This document shows, piece after piece, positions 7,852 through 16,681 of a stretch of 24,133 nt of DNA. The notes under the pieces were generated by a model, which saw only the letters and a program-made list of their open reading frames with translations, had not been told where the DNA came from and searched no databases. The translations under genes and the position numbers were made by a program. Within the stretch, counting starts at the first letter, position 1. Each line of letters starts with the position of its first letter. Origin of the DNA: CAG-791 sp963605745 (lineage in GTDB: Bacteria > Bacillota > Clostridia > Lachnospirales > Lachnospiraceae); assembly GCA_963605745.1 (NCBI GenBank), contig CAVCWT010000035.1, positions 1 to 24,133 of the forward strand. Reading direction: 5' to 3'.

Positions 7852-8739
7852 ATGTCTGGTCTGATCTTAGAAACGGAGCGGCTCTTTTTGCGTCCCTGGC
7901 AGGAGAGCGATGCTCCGCAGTTATATGAAACAGGCAGCGATCCATTCGTCTGTTCTCCGTGCGGCTTCCCCATTCTAAATAACGAGGAGGCCGCTCAGTC
8001 TCTGCTGCAGTCACGCCTTTGTGCTGCCGAGCATTATGCTATTGTACGCAAGGTGCAGTGCAACTCCGGGCAGCACAGCCTTGCCGGCAATTCCATGACG
8101 GAAAATGATGTCTGGAATCTGCCCATCATCGGGGGAATCTGCCTTTTCAACCTGCAGCTGGAGGATTACCTTGATGCAGACAAGGAGGCCGATCTTGTCG
8201 TCTGGCTGAATCGTTCCTGTCAAAAGCGAGGCTATGCCCTGGAGGCTTGCCGCGAACTGCTGCGGCACTGCTTTGAAGAGCTGTTGCTCGAGCGCGTCAA
8301 TGCCTGCTGCCCGGAGGATCATACCAGTGCGCTGCGCCTGTTCAAGGAACTGGGCTTTGCCATTGAACGCCGGGTTATGAACGAGCCCATGCTATTCACT
8401 GACCTTCCGAAAACGCAGTGCCACCATGTGATTCTGCGTCCCATGTACCAGCAGAACCGAACACGCAGGCACACACATATGAACTACATCGAGACAAGGT
8501 CTCGCATCTACTGCAAGGAGCCTGACGGCACGGTTACGGCTGAAATTGAGTTCCCGGAAATCACCCGTGGGAATTACCGCATTGCAAGACTGCAGGTTGC
8601 CCCCAAATGGGACGGTGCCGGCGTGCGGGACGAACTGCTGCAGATGGCTGTAAAGCGGATTTGGGAACGCGGCGGTTATCAGATCACCAGCTCCGATCCG
8701 TTTGCAAAAAACTGGCTCGCGCAGCACGGCCTCGGCTAG
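7852..8739 (+). CDS. tandem GNAT acetyltransferase (RimJ/RimL-type plus YjdJ-like domain)
   Basis: Acetyl-CoA-dependent N-acetyltransferase of unknown substrate, 295 residues. Residues 1-200 form a RimJ/RimL-type GNAT: LETERLFLRPWQESDA at the N-terminus, the acetyl-CoA loop QKRGYA at 124-129 and SALRLFKELGFA at 159-170. Residues about 210-295 resemble a second, small YjdJ-type GNAT domain (RIYCKEPDGTVTAEIEFPEI, then KWDGAG at 252-257 in the pyrophosphate-loop position). No Shine-Dalgarno site precedes the internal ATG near 8479, so a fusion is more likely than two genes. Start ATG 7852 has AGGAGG 9 bases upstream; a TTG at 7846 overlapping the previous stop is too close to that site. The 2-base gap to the SGNH gene indicates one operon. 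Confidence 0.85.
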   Translation: MSGLILETERLFLRPWQESDAPQLYETGSDPFVCSPCGFPILNNEEAAQSLLQSRLCAAEHYAIVRKVQCNSGQHSLAGNSMTENDVWNLPIIGGICLFNLQLEDYLDADKEADLVVWLNRSCQKRGYALEACRELLRHCFEELLLERVNACCPEDHTSALRLFKELGFAIERRVMNEPMLFTDLPKTQCHHVILRPMYQQNRTRRHTHMNYIETRSRIYCKEPDGTVTAEIEFPEITRGNYRIARLQVAPKWDGAGVRDELLQMAVKRIWERGGYQITSSDPFAKNWLAQHGLG

Positions 8740-8845
8740 TACAGCACGGCCATGAATGTTCCTGCCAAGCCATCTGTCTGTTGTTTTCGGATGTCTGCAC
8801 CGGATCAGCGGCAGCAAATTTACCGGCGAAAGGATGAATTGCATC

Positions 8846-10192
8846 ATGAAATCCCCAAAGGATTCCGTTTTCTATCACAAGCTCTGGAGCCTGATGGTTC
8901 CAATTGTTCTCCAGCAACTGATGCTGGCCCTTGTAGCTGTGGCCGATGCCTTCATGCTGGGCGGCGTTGATCAGGATTATATGTCCTCTGTATCCCTTGC
9001 GACACAGATTCAGTTCATTCAGAACATGTTCCTGTCCGCAGGAACCGCAGGCCTTAGTATCCTCGGATCACAATATTGGGGCAAAAAGGACCTGCGCACC
9101 ATGGATGACATTTTCTGCATGGCGCTTCGCATCTGCGGACTGGTCTCCTTTGTCACTTTTCTTGCCTGCATGTTCATTCCGCAGTATCTGATGACTTTTT
9201 TTACCAATGAGCCGGTACTGATCTCCTATGGCGTCAGCTATCTGCACATTGCCGGCTTCTCCTACCTGCTGACTGGAATCTCGCAGTGTTACCTCATCGT
9301 CATGAAGACCAGTGAGCATGCCAGAACTACCGCAATCGTCAGCTCAGCCACTGTATGTCTGAACATTGTTCTGAATGCCATCCTGATTTACGGTCTCTTC
9401 GGCCTGCCTGCGCTCGGGGTAAAAGGTGCAGCCATTGCCACACTGATCTCGCGAATCTGCGAGCTGACGGCCTCTATCGTCATTTCCTTCCGTCCCGGAT
9501 ATCTGCATCCAAACGCCTCCCGAATCCTTTTGCGCAATCCGGAGCTGGCCAGAGATTTCCGGCAATGTGTGCTGCCGCTCCTTGGTGCTGCGCTTTTATG
9601 GGGAATCGGATTCACCTCCTATTCCTCCTTTATGGGACATATGGGGACCGATGCTGCCGCTGCCAACTCTGTCGCTGCGGTTGTCCGCGACCTTGTCTGC
9701 TGCCTCAGTGCCGGCATCTCCGGTGCTGCCGGCATTATGGTCGGCAACGAACTCGGCGCCGGACATCTCGAACTGGGCAAACGCTATGGCATTCGCCTGT
9801 TAAAGATTTCTGCTCTTTGCGGTGTCTGCATGCAGCTTCTCATGCTGGCCTCCACGCCTTTGATTCTCCATTTCGTTAAACTCACCCCCGAAGCCACCCA
9901 GTGCCTCAAGGGAATGTTCGCCGTTCTCGCCGTCTACATGATCGGCCGCGCCATCAATGATGTCACAATCAACGGCATCTTTGGTGCCGGCGGCGACACA
10001 CTGTTCGATATGTACAGTCTGGTAGTTTGCATGTGGTTTATCGCCGTTCCTCTGGCCGCTGCAGGAACCTACCTTTTTCACTGGCCGGCCGTTGTTATTT
10101 ATGCCTGCACCTGTATTGATGAGGTCGGTAAGCTCCCCTGGGTTCTATATCACTTCCGCAAGTACCGGTGGGTCAAGGATCTGACACGGTGA
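8846..10192 (+). CDS. MATE family multidrug/Na+ antiporter
   Basis: Inner-membrane efflux transporter of the MATE family, exporting organic cations or drugs in exchange for Na+ or H+. The 448 residues from ATG 8846 fit the family's usual 440-460 and give about 12 hydrophobic helices in two MatE halves. Near the N-terminus PIVLQQLMLALVAVADAFML is the typical first helix, and GTAGLSILGSQYWGKKD is the conserved loop after the second. The second half contains GISGAAGIMVGNELGAGHLE. The open frame extends upstream to 8756, but GAAAGGA 11 bases before 8846 and the hydrophilic MKSPKDSVFYHKLW start favour the shorter form. It lies 106 bases after the GNAT gene and ends before a strong terminator. Substrate cannot be told from sequence. 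Confidence 0.93.
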   Translation: MKSPKDSVFYHKLWSLMVPIVLQQLMLALVAVADAFMLGGVDQDYMSSVSLATQIQFIQNMFLSAGTAGLSILGSQYWGKKDLRTMDDIFCMALRICGLVSFVTFLACMFIPQYLMTFFTNEPVLISYGVSYLHIAGFSYLLTGISQCYLIVMKTSEHARTTAIVSSATVCLNIVLNAILIYGLFGLPALGVKGAAIATLISRICELTASIVISFRPGYLHPNASRILLRNPELARDFRQCVLPLLGAALLWGIGFTSYSSFMGHMGTDAAAANSVAAVVRDLVCCLSAGISGAAGIMVGNELGAGHLELGKRYGIRLLKISALCGVCMQLLMLASTPLILHFVKLTPEATQCLKGMFAVLAVYMIGRAINDVTINGIFGAGGDTLFDMYSLVVCMWFIAVPLAAAGTYLFHWPAVVIYACTCIDEVGKLPWVLYHFRKYRWVKDLTR

Positions 10193-10248
10193 TATTCCGT
10201 CCGCAAATGGCCGATTCATGTTGAAATCGCCAGGTACTAAACAGATAC

Positions 10249-10296
10249 AAAAAAAAAAAAAAAGCGCATGTCTGCAGCAACAGACATGCGCTTTTT
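10249..10296. terminator. bidirectional intrinsic terminator
   Basis: GCGCATGTCTG (10264-10274) and CAGACATGCGC (10281-10291) form a perfect 11-base stem around the loop CAGCAA. A run of 15 A lies on the left (10249-10263) and TTTTT on the right (10292-10296). On the plus strand it ends the MATE transcript; on the minus strand, where the A-run reads as a long T-run, it ends the pyrC transcript. It sits exactly between two convergent genes. Confidence 0.95.
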
Positions 10297-10316
10297 CATA
10301 AGCCTTTCGTACAGCT

Positions 10317-11672
10317 TCAGCACCCTTCGTTTCGATATACAACCTCACCGCCGGCAATGGTATACCGCACAACACCGGGGAGGGTCTCTTTGATGAACGG
10401 CGAGTTGCAGGATTTTGAATGAAAATTCTCTGTCACAGTCCACTGCGCCTTCGGATCAAAGATCACCACATCCGCTGTGGTCCCGGGTTCCAATGTCCCT
10501 GCCTGCAGTCCGTAATAGTCTGCCGGATTGCAGGTCAAAAGTGCCAGCATCTGCGACATTGTCAGATATCCCGGTTCTACGAGATGCTGCAGTGCCAGTG
10601 AGAGCGCAGTCTCCAGTCCGATCATTCCGCTCGGAGCCTTCCACAAAGGCTGGACTGCCTTTTCCTCTGCGCTGTGCGGCGCATGGTCCGTTGCAATGAT
10701 CTTTATGGTCCCATCCTGCATTCCGCGAATGATGGCCATCCGATCCTCTTCCATACGGATCGGCGGATTCACCTTTCCCTGTGCTCCCTTGTCGATCACA
10801 ACCTGCTCCGTCAAAGAGAAGTGATGCGGCGTTGCCTCTGCATAGATATGAGGATTCTCCTCCTGCGCCCTTCGAACCAGCTCCACACCTTCCGCCGTAC
10901 TAATGTGCTGGATCAGAAGGTGTGCTCCCATTTCGGCAGCGATTCTGGTGTCCCTCTCTACCATGGAGATTTCGGCCATTCGGTCCGAACCGCCGATCCC
11001 AAGGCTTGCCGCCGCTTTCCCGCCGCCGTGAATACCGTTTTCCTTAATATAGGCAGGATCCTCCTCGTGAAGGCTCACCGGGATTCCCAGCTCCCCGGCC
11101 TTTGCAAGGGCCTTGCGGAATACCGTTTCATCCAGAATCGGCTTTCCGTCATCCGTAAAAACAACGGCCCCCGCCTTTGCCAGAGGCTCCAGGTCATTCA
11201 CCTCTCCTCCTGCCATTCCCTTCGTGACATTTGCCGCGCTGTAGATGTGAATCTTTTCCCTGCTGCCTCGTTCCAGAATGTCTGAGAGAACCTCCACACA
11301 ATCCACGGCAGGATTTGTATTGGCCATCAGAATCACAGACGTATACCCGCCTGCAGCCGCAGCAAGAGCGCCTGTGTGCAGATCTTCCTTGTAGGTAAAG
11401 CCCGGATCGCGGAAATGCGAATGCGTGTCCACGAGTCCCGGCGCTACGATGCAGCCCGCTGCGTCGATCACTTCTATCGTCTGTGCCTTTCCATCTCCAT
11501 CTGACGCAGCCAGCGCCGCCACGTCCTTTGCCGGACAATCCTGTACCGCTCTTCCTTTGCACTGCGGCAGCAGTGACTCAATTCTGCCATCCTCTCCGAT
11601 CAGGACATCCAGATATTCCTCCCTCCCTGATTTCGGATCGATTACAAGACCGTTTCGTATGATTCGTACCAT
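10317..11672 (-). CDS. pyrC: dihydroorotase (type I)
   Basis: Zinc amidohydrolase that cyclises N-carbamoyl-aspartate to dihydroorotate in pyrimidine synthesis. The metal-binding signature DTHSHFRDPG is at residues 82-91 (His84, His86), preceded by APGLVD. MANTNPAVDC, LIQHIST, AEATPHHFSL and the second family signature ATDHAPHSAEEK (around residues 325-336) are all present. At 451 residues it is longer than the usual 420-430: an extra Ala/Asp-rich stretch of nearly 30 residues (about 39-66) lies before IEVIDAAG. ATG 11672 has AGAAGGA 7 bases upstream. A weak -10 candidate (TAAAAT, 11708-11703 on the minus strand) lies in the 162-base gap after the GH120 gene. No other pyr gene is in the window. 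Confidence 0.96.
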   Translation of the reverse strand: MVRIIRNGLVIDPKSGREEYLDVLIGEDGRIESLLPQCKGRAVQDCPAKDVAALAASDGDGKAQTIEVIDAAGCIVAPGLVDTHSHFRDPGFTYKEDLHTGALAAAAGGYTSVILMANTNPAVDCVEVLSDILERGSREKIHIYSAANVTKGMAGGEVNDLEPLAKAGAVVFTDDGKPILDETVFRKALAKAGELGIPVSLHEEDPAYIKENGIHGGGKAAASLGIGGSDRMAEISMVERDTRIAAEMGAHLLIQHISTAEGVELVRRAQEENPHIYAEATPHHFSLTEQVVIDKGAQGKVNPPIRMEEDRMAIIRGMQDGTIKIIATDHAPHSAEEKAVQPLWKAPSGMIGLETALSLALQHLVEPGYLTMSQMLALLTCNPADYYGLQAGTLEPGTTADVVIFDPKAQWTVTENFHSKSCNSPFIKETLPGVVRYTIAGGEVVYRNEGC

Positions 11673-11834
11673 AATTTATCCTTCTCTATTCCCTAAGACT
11701 TTATTTTAGGCCCGCGGTTTTCATCGCTCACTTGACACTGTCATTCTCTGCATATCGTCCTCAGAACAGCAGCACATTACGCTGCTCTGTCACCGTTCCA
11801 TTTTGCCGCCTATGCAGCATCGCATCCGCTGCTA

Positions 11835-13844
11835 TTACTCCTGCGCCAGTTTTCGGTACAGCACCTTCTGTGCATCCTCTGCGCAGGCAAACGGACCAGG
11901 GATCAGCTGCAAGGTGCGGTGATTGCCCAGATAGTCCACATCAAAGGTAATCGGCGTTCCATCCGGATTCTCAAAGGGCTCGTTCGGCTCGAAGGCATTG
12001 CCCAGAACACTTGTCGTCACAAGGCTGCTCCCGGCATCCTGCAGGTAATCATACAGATTCGTCTCCAGCTTCCAACCTTCTGCAGTCTCTGTCACCTCCA
12101 CCGTCACCTCATGGCCGGCATCAACGTAATTTTTCTTTTCTTTTTTCCAGGCCTTTGCCCCATCAAAATACGCATTGCCCTCTGCCCATACCGGCAAATG
12201 ACCTTCGTGGCCTTTTTCCAGACCCACCATATCCGGGACCTCATTGCCAATATCAAACTGTTCGATCCATTCCTCGTAGGTCGGATACTCGTTAAACAGA
12301 TGGATTCCAACCTCACGGTTGTCCTCGTCAAAGCCCTCACTGCTGTCTCTTTTCAGAATCATCGGCTCCGACGGCCATTTCTGTACGAAGATGTTGTTGT
12401 AGAACCGATCATCTCCGTGAAGGATGGTCATAAAGCCCATCACCTCGGTGCGGTGCGGCATATGATACGGCGTATACCGAAGGCCGGTGCCTCCTCCTAC
12501 AACGGTCAGTGCTCCGCAGATCAGATTGTGCACCATGGCAACACCCTCCGTTGCAATGCGCAGGGATGCAGGCGAGAGCAGGATATTGTTGTCGATCAGG
12601 GTCGGTCCATGTCCCACCTCGACGAAGAGGTCCTGGCTGCACATGCCGCCCTTTAGCTGCTCTGCAAAGGCAGGCCTCTCATTGTCATGCAGAAGGTTCT
12701 GAGAGATCCGGGTTCCCTGTGCCTCCCAGTCGGTCCAGATGCCCATCGTGCAGTGATGAATGTGATTGCGGCGCATAATGACATCGATGGCTGCATGCAT
12801 CTTGATGCCGGCAATCTCTGCACCGCCCAGCTCCATCATGTTGTTGATGTGATGGATATGGTTGTCCTCAATAATGCTGAACACGCCACCCATCCGGCCG
12901 ATGATGCCGCCCTGCTCGCAGTGATGGATGTTGTTGCGACGGATGATATGACTGCCGATCCTTTCCTTGAGCCATCCATGGTACTGGCCGCGGCAGACCG
13001 CATCCCGCTCCATCTGTGTGGGGCTCTTTACATGGTGCCTTGTAAAGAAATGGTCGTTCTCCGGGTCGTAATATTTGCCCACCGAGATGCCGGCGCATTT
13101 GCTGCCCCAGATCTCACAGTCTTCGATGATCCAGCCCTTCGACCAATGAGGCCCGATCATGCCGTCCTGATACGCAGCCGGCGGAGCCCAGGTGGTCGCT
13201 GCCTTGTTGATGTTAAAGCCGCTGACCGTGATATACCCGATGCCATCCTCCTGCGGGAGAAAACACTCTCTGCGCACATTAATCTCTACGTTCTCCTTTG
13301 TCGGATCTGCCCCGCCAAAGTTCGCATAGAGAATCGTCTCATTCGTCTCATCGTCCTGTTCGGTATACCATTTGAGCCGGGATGCCTCCGGATTCCACGA
13401 GCACTCATAGACCTCTCCTGCCTCGCAGGCCTCCAGAGAGGTTGTCTCATAGAGAGCCTGATCATTCAGCCAGACACAGCCTGTGTGTTTGTCTCTCTTT
13501 GCAAAGTACCAATCTCCGAACACATAGGTTGTGTAAGGATTGTAGTCGCCAAAGGCCTTGTTGTTCACTCTGGCAACCCACACATTGCCCTTGTAGGGCT
13601 TCCATGCCTTCAGCTCCTCTGCACCGGTAATCTCCGCTCCTAAAAGCTCCGTACTCCGATAGGTGATCCGGGCCTCCTCTGTCCCTGCATGAAACGGCAC
13701 AACATTCTCCCGGTACGTTCCCGGTGCCACCAGAACCTCATCTCCCGGCTGCGCAATCCGCGCCGCCTCGCTGATCCTGCGAAACGGTCTCTCCTTGCTG
13801 CCGTTGCCGTCATGTCCTGCCTTGATGTCTACGTAGATTGTCAT
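11835..13844 (-). CDS. GH120-type beta-xylosidase, right-handed beta-helix
   Basis: Probably releases xylose from xylo-oligosaccharides inside the cell; there is no signal peptide. The 669 residues resemble the GH120 beta-xylosidase XylC of Thermoanaerobacterium saccharolyticum as I recall it. Shared stretches include NPYTTYVFGDW near 102, YANFGGADP and EINVRR near 173-192, TWAPPAAYQDGMIGPHWSKG near 218 and EIAGIKMHAAIDV near 343. The catalytic residues reported for XylC correspond here to Asp372 (GIWTDWEAQGTRIS, nucleophile) and Glu409 (VEVGHGP, acid/base). Repeated NNIHHCEQGG / NHIHHINN / NHIHHC turns mark the beta-helix. The start at 13844 is preferred over 13883 because GGAGAGGG lies just upstream. 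It follows sbcC after 113 bases; no xylan transporter or regulator gene is in the window. Confidence 0.9.
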   Translation of the reverse strand: MTIYVDIKAGHDGNGSKERPFRRISEAARIAQPGDEVLVAPGTYRENVVPFHAGTEEARITYRSTELLGAEITGAEELKAWKPYKGNVWVARVNNKAFGDYNPYTTYVFGDWYFAKRDKHTGCVWLNDQALYETTSLEACEAGEVYECSWNPEASRLKWYTEQDDETNETILYANFGGADPTKENVEINVRRECFLPQEDGIGYITVSGFNINKAATTWAPPAAYQDGMIGPHWSKGWIIEDCEIWGSKCAGISVGKYYDPENDHFFTRHHVKSPTQMERDAVCRGQYHGWLKERIGSHIIRRNNIHHCEQGGIIGRMGGVFSIIEDNHIHHINNMMELGGAEIAGIKMHAAIDVIMRRNHIHHCTMGIWTDWEAQGTRISQNLLHDNERPAFAEQLKGGMCSQDLFVEVGHGPTLIDNNILLSPASLRIATEGVAMVHNLICGALTVVGGGTGLRYTPYHMPHRTEVMGFMTILHGDDRFYNNIFVQKWPSEPMILKRDSSEGFDEDNREVGIHLFNEYPTYEEWIEQFDIGNEVPDMVGLEKGHEGHLPVWAEGNAYFDGAKAWKKEKKNYVDAGHEVTVEVTETAEGWKLETNLYDYLQDAGSSLVTTSVLGNAFEPNEPFENPDGTPITFDVDYLGNHRTLQLIPGPFACAEDAQKVLYRKLAQE

Positions 13845-13871
13845 TTCCCTCTCCTTCTTTTGAACCAATGT

Positions 13872-13954
13872 GGCCGCTGTCATCTGCGGCCGTAATATCG
13901 ATATTCACTTGACTGCCGGACATCTCTGCTCCCCATCCCAAACAGGCAAGTGAA
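13872..13954 (-). promoter_or_regulatory. cluster of inverted repeats between sbcC and the GH120 gene
   Basis: Three nested elements occupy this gap. GGCCGC/GCGGCC (13872-13877 with 13886-13891) can form a 6-base stem upstream of the GH120 ribosome site. AATATCGATATT (13894-13905) is a perfect 12-base palindrome. TTCACTTG/CAAGTGAA (13904-13911 with 13947-13954) is an 8-base inverted repeat with 35 bases between arms, starting just after the sbcC stop. No T-run follows, so termination is uncertain; the palindrome could be an operator for the xylosidase gene. Role is inferred. Confidence 0.35.
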
Positions 13955-13957
13955 CGA

Positions 13958-16681
13958 TCACGACAGCACCCAGCGGACATGGCTCCCTTCGTTGTCCTTG
14001 GTTACGATCAGCTGATTCTCCAGCTCCTGCTGCAGCTCGGTGACATGGGAGATGATTCCGATCAGTTTGTCTCCTCCAGCCATTTCCTGCAAAACACGAA
14101 CGGCCTGTCCTCTTGCCCGGTCATCCAGGGATCCGAAGCCCTCGTCAATGAACATCATGTCAAGATGAATGGCGGCAGAGCTCTCCTGGATCTGATCTGC
14201 CATTCCCAGTGCCAGCGCCAGCGCCGCCATAAAGGATTCGCCGCCGGACAGGGTTCTCACCTCCCGTTCCTTTCCGGTTACTGCCGAATAGACCAAAAGA
14301 TCCAGCCCGCGGTTTTTGCCGGCTCCCGCCTGTTCCTCGGGGACCATTCTCAGTTCGAACTGTCCGCCTGACATTTCCTCGAACCGAAGATTCGCACCGT
14401 ACAGAATCCGCTGCAGGTAGTAGCGCTGTACATAGGTTTCAATATCCATCCGGGCGCCCGTATTTTTGCCGGCAAGACGATTGTAGAGATTCTCAATCTG
14501 CTGATTCTCCCGAACCTTCTGTGCGCGTTCCTGCATTTTCGGTGCCAGATTCTGATAGACCGTTTCATTGTCCTTGCAGGCGCTCTTTGCCTGTTCCATC
14601 TGTTGTCTGGCCGCCTGATAGGCCGCATCCGCCTGCAGGTACTCCTCCTGCAGCTGTGCAAGATCCGGCTCAGTCTGTCCCTGAATCAGCCTGCCTGCTG
14701 TCTCTTTGCTGCCGGCTGCCTGATCCCGGCGCTTCCGGTAGACCTCAATCTCGTGCTGCAGCTCCTGCGCGGCATCCGCCGGATACTGCTGCAGGATCTG
14801 CTGCCACTGCTCTGTTGTAGTTCCCACCTTCTGCAAAGACTCCTCGTACTCCTCCCTCCGCCTGCGGCTAAGATCCTGCTGCTGCGGAATCTCCCGGGAC
14901 AGCTGTTCGGCGAGGGCCTCCTTCTGATTGCATTTCGTCTTGATGGTCTCCGCCTCTTTGTGTGCCTTTTGATAAACCTGTTCCTGCCGGCCGGATTCTC
15001 CGGAAAGAGACTGCGCAAGTGCCGACAACTGCCCTTCCTTTTGGAATTGTGTCCGGAATTCCGTCTGGAATTCTGCCTGAAATTCTGCCAACAGCTCCTG
15101 CCGTGCCGACTCCAGTGCCGCCTGCCGATCCTCCAGCATCTGCCTTGCGGCCTCTGCACCGGCGGCCTTTTTCGACTGCCGTGACTCAGCCGCTGCCGCA
15201 TCCTGCGCCATCCGGTCGATAGCAGCCCTTGTAAGGTCACTTTGCTGTGGCTTCATGCTGCAGGGAGAAGGATGCTCAAGTGCACCGCACACCGGGCAGG
15301 GCTTTCCCTCCTCGAGCTGCTGTGCGAGAAACCCGGCCTGCTGATCCAGGAATGCATTCTGTGCCTTCTGCCACTTATCCCGAAGGTTCACCGCCTCTTC
15401 CCGACTCGTCAGATATTCCTTCTGCCGATTCGCAGTGTCCTTTTGCCGCTGCTGCACCTGCTGCTCGATCTCGGCGCCCTGCACCGCCTTCGGCAGCCAC
15501 TGCGCCAGCCTCTCTTTTCGGCTCTGCGCTTCCTGTTCCTGTGCCAATGCCTTTTTCCGATGTTCCAACAGCTGCGGCAATTCCGTTTCCAACGACGTTT
15601 TCTGCAGCTCCTTTTGCAGGAGCTGTGCCTTGGCATCCTCCAGGGCTTTGTATTCTGCCCGCAGTCGCCCTGCTGTCTGCAGACGCTGCACCAGCGCCGC
15701 CTGTTCCTGCATCAGAGGCTCTTTTTCCCTGCACTCCTGCAGAATTCTCTCTGCCTCCCGGAACTGCCGGAAATTCTCTTTTAAGAGCTTGCCCTTTTCA
15801 TTGGCATCCCGTTTCCTGTCGCGCCGCTCTGACGCATCCTTTTCTGCAGCTGCCGCAGTTTTCTCGTCTTCCTTCAGCTCCTGAATCAGCTGCTGCAGCC
15901 GTTCCATGAGCTCTTCCATATCCACAACGCTAAGGCGCTCTGTCTTAAGGATTCTCTCCCTGCAGGCCTTCAATTCCTGCAGGTCCTCCCGGTCCTCAAT
16001 TCCCTCCGGAATCACGATGTGTGCGATCTCGGTCTGACACTGCGTACGAATCCGCCCGATCTCGGCATTTTTCTCTTTATGCCGTGCGGACAGCTCATCG
16101 ACAATTCTCTGAAACCGTTCCGTTCCAAAGAGCTTTCGGAAGATCTCCTTTTTACGGTTGGAATCCGCCCGAAGGAGCTCCATGAACTCGCCTTGGGCAA
16201 TCATGGCAACCTGCATGAACTGGCTCTTTGTGAGGCCTATAATCTCTTCGATTCGGGCATCCGTCTGCTTTTGATTCTCACTGAATTCCCTGCTGCCGCC
16301 CATCCCATCGGGCAGGGTCAAAGACACGGTTTCCTTAACCTCAATCGTGCCTCCGCCCCGCTTTGGCCGAACGTGCCGCGGAACCCGGTGCACGGTATAT
16401 TCCTGCCGCCCGCCGCCCTGCTCTTCGGTAAAGGTCAGCTCCACAAAAGGCTCTGTTTTATAGTCGATATACTGGCTTTGCAGCTCTGCCCCGTCCTTTT
16501 TATTTATTCCGGAGCTGGCCTCTCCGTAGAGTGCGAATACAATGGCATCAAAGATCGTTGTTTTGCCTGCACCGGTATCTCCCGTGATCAGGAAGATATT
16601 CTGTACCGGCTTTGTAAAATCAATCTCCGTTCTGCGGCCATAGGAGCCAAAGGCCTGCATGGTCAGTCGTATCGGCCTCAT
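13958..16681 (-). CDS. sbcC: exonuclease SbcC (Rad50-like ATPase subunit)
   Basis: ATPase/coiled-coil subunit of the SbcCD nuclease, which cuts hairpins and protein-blocked DNA ends. From ATG 16681 it has 907 residues. Walker A GDTGAGKT is at 34-41, a long Gln/Glu/Arg-rich coiled coil follows, and the zinc-hook CPVCGALEHP sits near 461-470 at the coil apex. The second coil leads to the ABC signature LSGGESFMAAL near 810 and Walker B LDMMFIDEGFGSLDD near 840-855. The open frame continues upstream to 16771 inside sbcD, but AGGAGGTG 6 bases before 16681 and a start at MRPIRLTMQAFGSY, typical of the family, set the start. It overlaps the sbcD stop by 4 bases (ATGA), implying coupled translation. 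Confidence 0.96.
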   Translation of the reverse strand: MRPIRLTMQAFGSYGRRTEIDFTKPVQNIFLITGDTGAGKTTIFDAIVFALYGEASSGINKKDGAELQSQYIDYKTEPFVELTFTEEQGGGRQEYTVHRVPRHVRPKRGGGTIEVKETVSLTLPDGMGGSREFSENQKQTDARIEEIIGLTKSQFMQVAMIAQGEFMELLRADSNRKKEIFRKLFGTERFQRIVDELSARHKEKNAEIGRIRTQCQTEIAHIVIPEGIEDREDLQELKACRERILKTERLSVVDMEELMERLQQLIQELKEDEKTAAAAEKDASERRDRKRDANEKGKLLKENFRQFREAERILQECREKEPLMQEQAALVQRLQTAGRLRAEYKALEDAKAQLLQKELQKTSLETELPQLLEHRKKALAQEQEAQSRKERLAQWLPKAVQGAEIEQQVQQRQKDTANRQKEYLTSREEAVNLRDKWQKAQNAFLDQQAGFLAQQLEEGKPCPVCGALEHPSPCSMKPQQSDLTRAAIDRMAQDAAAAESRQSKKAAGAEAARQMLEDRQAALESARQELLAEFQAEFQTEFRTQFQKEGQLSALAQSLSGESGRQEQVYQKAHKEAETIKTKCNQKEALAEQLSREIPQQQDLSRRRREEYEESLQKVGTTTEQWQQILQQYPADAAQELQHEIEVYRKRRDQAAGSKETAGRLIQGQTEPDLAQLQEEYLQADAAYQAARQQMEQAKSACKDNETVYQNLAPKMQERAQKVRENQQIENLYNRLAGKNTGARMDIETYVQRYYLQRILYGANLRFEEMSGGQFELRMVPEEQAGAGKNRGLDLLVYSAVTGKEREVRTLSGGESFMAALALALGMADQIQESSAAIHLDMMFIDEGFGSLDDRARGQAVRVLQEMAGGDKLIGIISHVTELQQELENQLIVTKDNEGSHVRWVLS

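Noticed and set aside
8719..8750. Direct repeat CAGCACGGCC across the GNAT stop codon
   Set aside because: A 10-base duplication 19 bases apart with no inverted repeats or mobile gene; most likely local slippage and not an attachment site.
11765..11800. AGCAGC/GCTGCT hairpin downstream of the GH120 gene
   Set aside because: Only a 6-base stem and no T-run on either strand; too weak to call a terminator.
12687..13643. 318-codon plus-strand open frame opposite the GH120 gene
   Set aside because: The minus strand encodes a full GH120 protein with catalytic residues; the plus frame is a mirror of it with no known domain.
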